Translations under genes and position numbers: made by a program
Notes under the pieces: generated by a model
What the model saw: only the letters and a program-made list of their open reading frames with translations
Told to the model about the DNA's origin: nothing
Database searches by the model: none
Source: Russula earlei
Lineage: Eukaryota; Basidiomycota; Agaricomycetes; Russulales; Russulaceae
Reading direction: 5' to 3'
DNA length: 26,740 nt
Assembly (NCBI GenBank): GCA_025769875.1
Contig: JAGFNK010000668.1
Coordinates: 1-26,740 of the forward strand
In this document: piece after piece, positions 26,115-26,740 of the stretch
How the letters are laid out: every line of letters starts with the position of its first letter
Numbering within the stretch: position 1 is the stretch's first letter

Positions 26115-26740
26115 TGACTGCTGAGGCACTCAACCCTGTATCTTATTGGGAAGCGATGGAATCGGACTCTGCTGATGATTGGAAAGCCACTTGTCAGTAT
26201 GAGATAGACACACTTGCCAAAAATGGTACCTGGGAGCTAGTTGACCTACTGCCAGGCCATAAGGCCATAAAATCAAGATGGGTATTTGCACGCAAATTGG
26301 ATGGCCAATTTCATGCACGTGTTGTAGCCAAGGCATTTACACAAATTGAAGGACTTGATTACAGTGACACCTTCTCTCCAGTAGTGAGATTTGAGTCTTT
26401 GTGACTCTTGTTAGTGTTGGCCATGCTAGAGGATTGGAAGATCCACCAGATGGACATCAAGTTGGCATTCCTGAATGGGCTACTGGACGAAGAGATTTAC
26501 ATGGAGCAACCACAAGGATTCACTGTTCCAGAGACATCACACCAAGTTTGCCACCTGAAGAAGGTGATCTACGGTCTCAAACAAGCTTCATGCGCATGGA
26601 ACCTGCAGTTTCATGAGGTTCTCATTGAGCTTGGCTTCATGTGCACGCATTCTGATGCCGGCATCTATCATTTCCAGGATGCAGGGGGATCCATTATCAT
26701 TGTCATCCTCTATGTCGATGATATCACAATCTTAAGCATC
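26102..26740 (+). pseudogene. pol: Copia pol, start of reverse transcriptase, cut by window end
   Basis: Visible blocks are SYWEAMESDSADDWKATCQ, NGTWELVDLLPGHKAIKSRW, ARVVAKAFTQIEGLDYSDTF and SPVVRFESL. An in-frame TGA (26402-26404) stands at or next to the position where the family has Arg. The same frame then continues with HQMDIKLAFLNGLLDEEIYM, VIYGLKQASCAWN and the catalytic LYVDDITIL at the window end. The sequence after the TGA is open to the last base. Confidence 0.88.

Larger units (their letters stand above)
22460..26740 (+). mobile_element. Ty1/copia retrotransposon, degenerate, cut by window end
   Basis: The order is LTR, half-tRNA primer site, gag, protease, integrase, then reverse transcriptase; integrase before reverse transcriptase defines the copia order. 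The 3' part with RNase H and the 3' LTR lies beyond the window. The copy is not functional: an in-frame TGA between gag and protease (23919-23921), a roughly 575-bp insertion in pol, frameshifts near 25163, 25358, 25485 and 26095, a second TGA at 26402-26404 and Tyr in place of the first integrase catalytic Asp. Confidence 0.92.

Noticed and set aside
1..26740. CRISPR arrays, tRNA or rRNA genes, bacterial-type operons
   Set aside because: No regular direct repeats with spacers, no recognisable cloverleaf or rRNA sequence, and the gene structures are intron-bearing fungal ones.

Overview
The window looks like a transposon-rich stretch of a filamentous basidiomycete (agaricomycete-type) genome. 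Reasons: the genes use short GT-AG introns of about 46 to 75 bases, promoters are pyrimidine-rich, an alternative oxidase and fungal short-chain dehydrogenases are present, and the mobile elements are Tf1/sushi-like chromoviruses, half-tRNA-primed copia elements and PIF/Harbinger transposons with a Myb/SANT partner gene. No tRNA or rRNA gene, CRISPR array or prokaryotic operon was recognised.

Layout. Positions 114-12382 are one PIF/Harbinger DNA transposon with 211-bp inverted ends and a TAA target duplication. Its Myb/SANT gene is interrupted by a solo LTR (1470-2506). Its transposase gene is interrupted by a complete 7362-bp Ty3/gypsy chromovirus on the minus strand (3995-11356; LTRs of 493 bp; 5-bp duplication GCTGA). 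The chromovirus carries an intact gag, a pol broken by single-base frameshifts and ending in a chromodomain, and an additional ORF with a CCHC zinc knuckle between pol and the 3' LTR.

Positions 12386-22459 hold the older host sequence. There is a decayed alternative oxidase pseudogene on the minus strand (about 13690-15310), itself split by a copia-type solo LTR. Next come a long palindrome (15528-15684), a decayed short-chain dehydrogenase pseudogene (16228-17700), a small Harbinger-related relic (18726-19173) and the only intact host gene, a six-exon short-chain dehydrogenase paralogue with a lysine/aspartate-rich tail (20173-21872).

Positions 22460-26740 are the 5' part of a degenerate Ty1/copia element: LTR, initiator-tRNA-type primer site, gag, protease, integrase and the start of reverse transcriptase. 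It runs off the window and carries its own roughly 575-bp insertion.

Main observations: all 13 differences between the two chromovirus LTRs are CpG to TpG/CpA transitions, pointing to methylation-driven decay of a very recent insertion. The chromovirus has an 11-base primer site complementary to the predicted 5' end of its own RNA (self-priming). The zinc-knuckle ORF in env position is the best candidate for something poorly described. All calls are by eye; nothing was aligned or searched.
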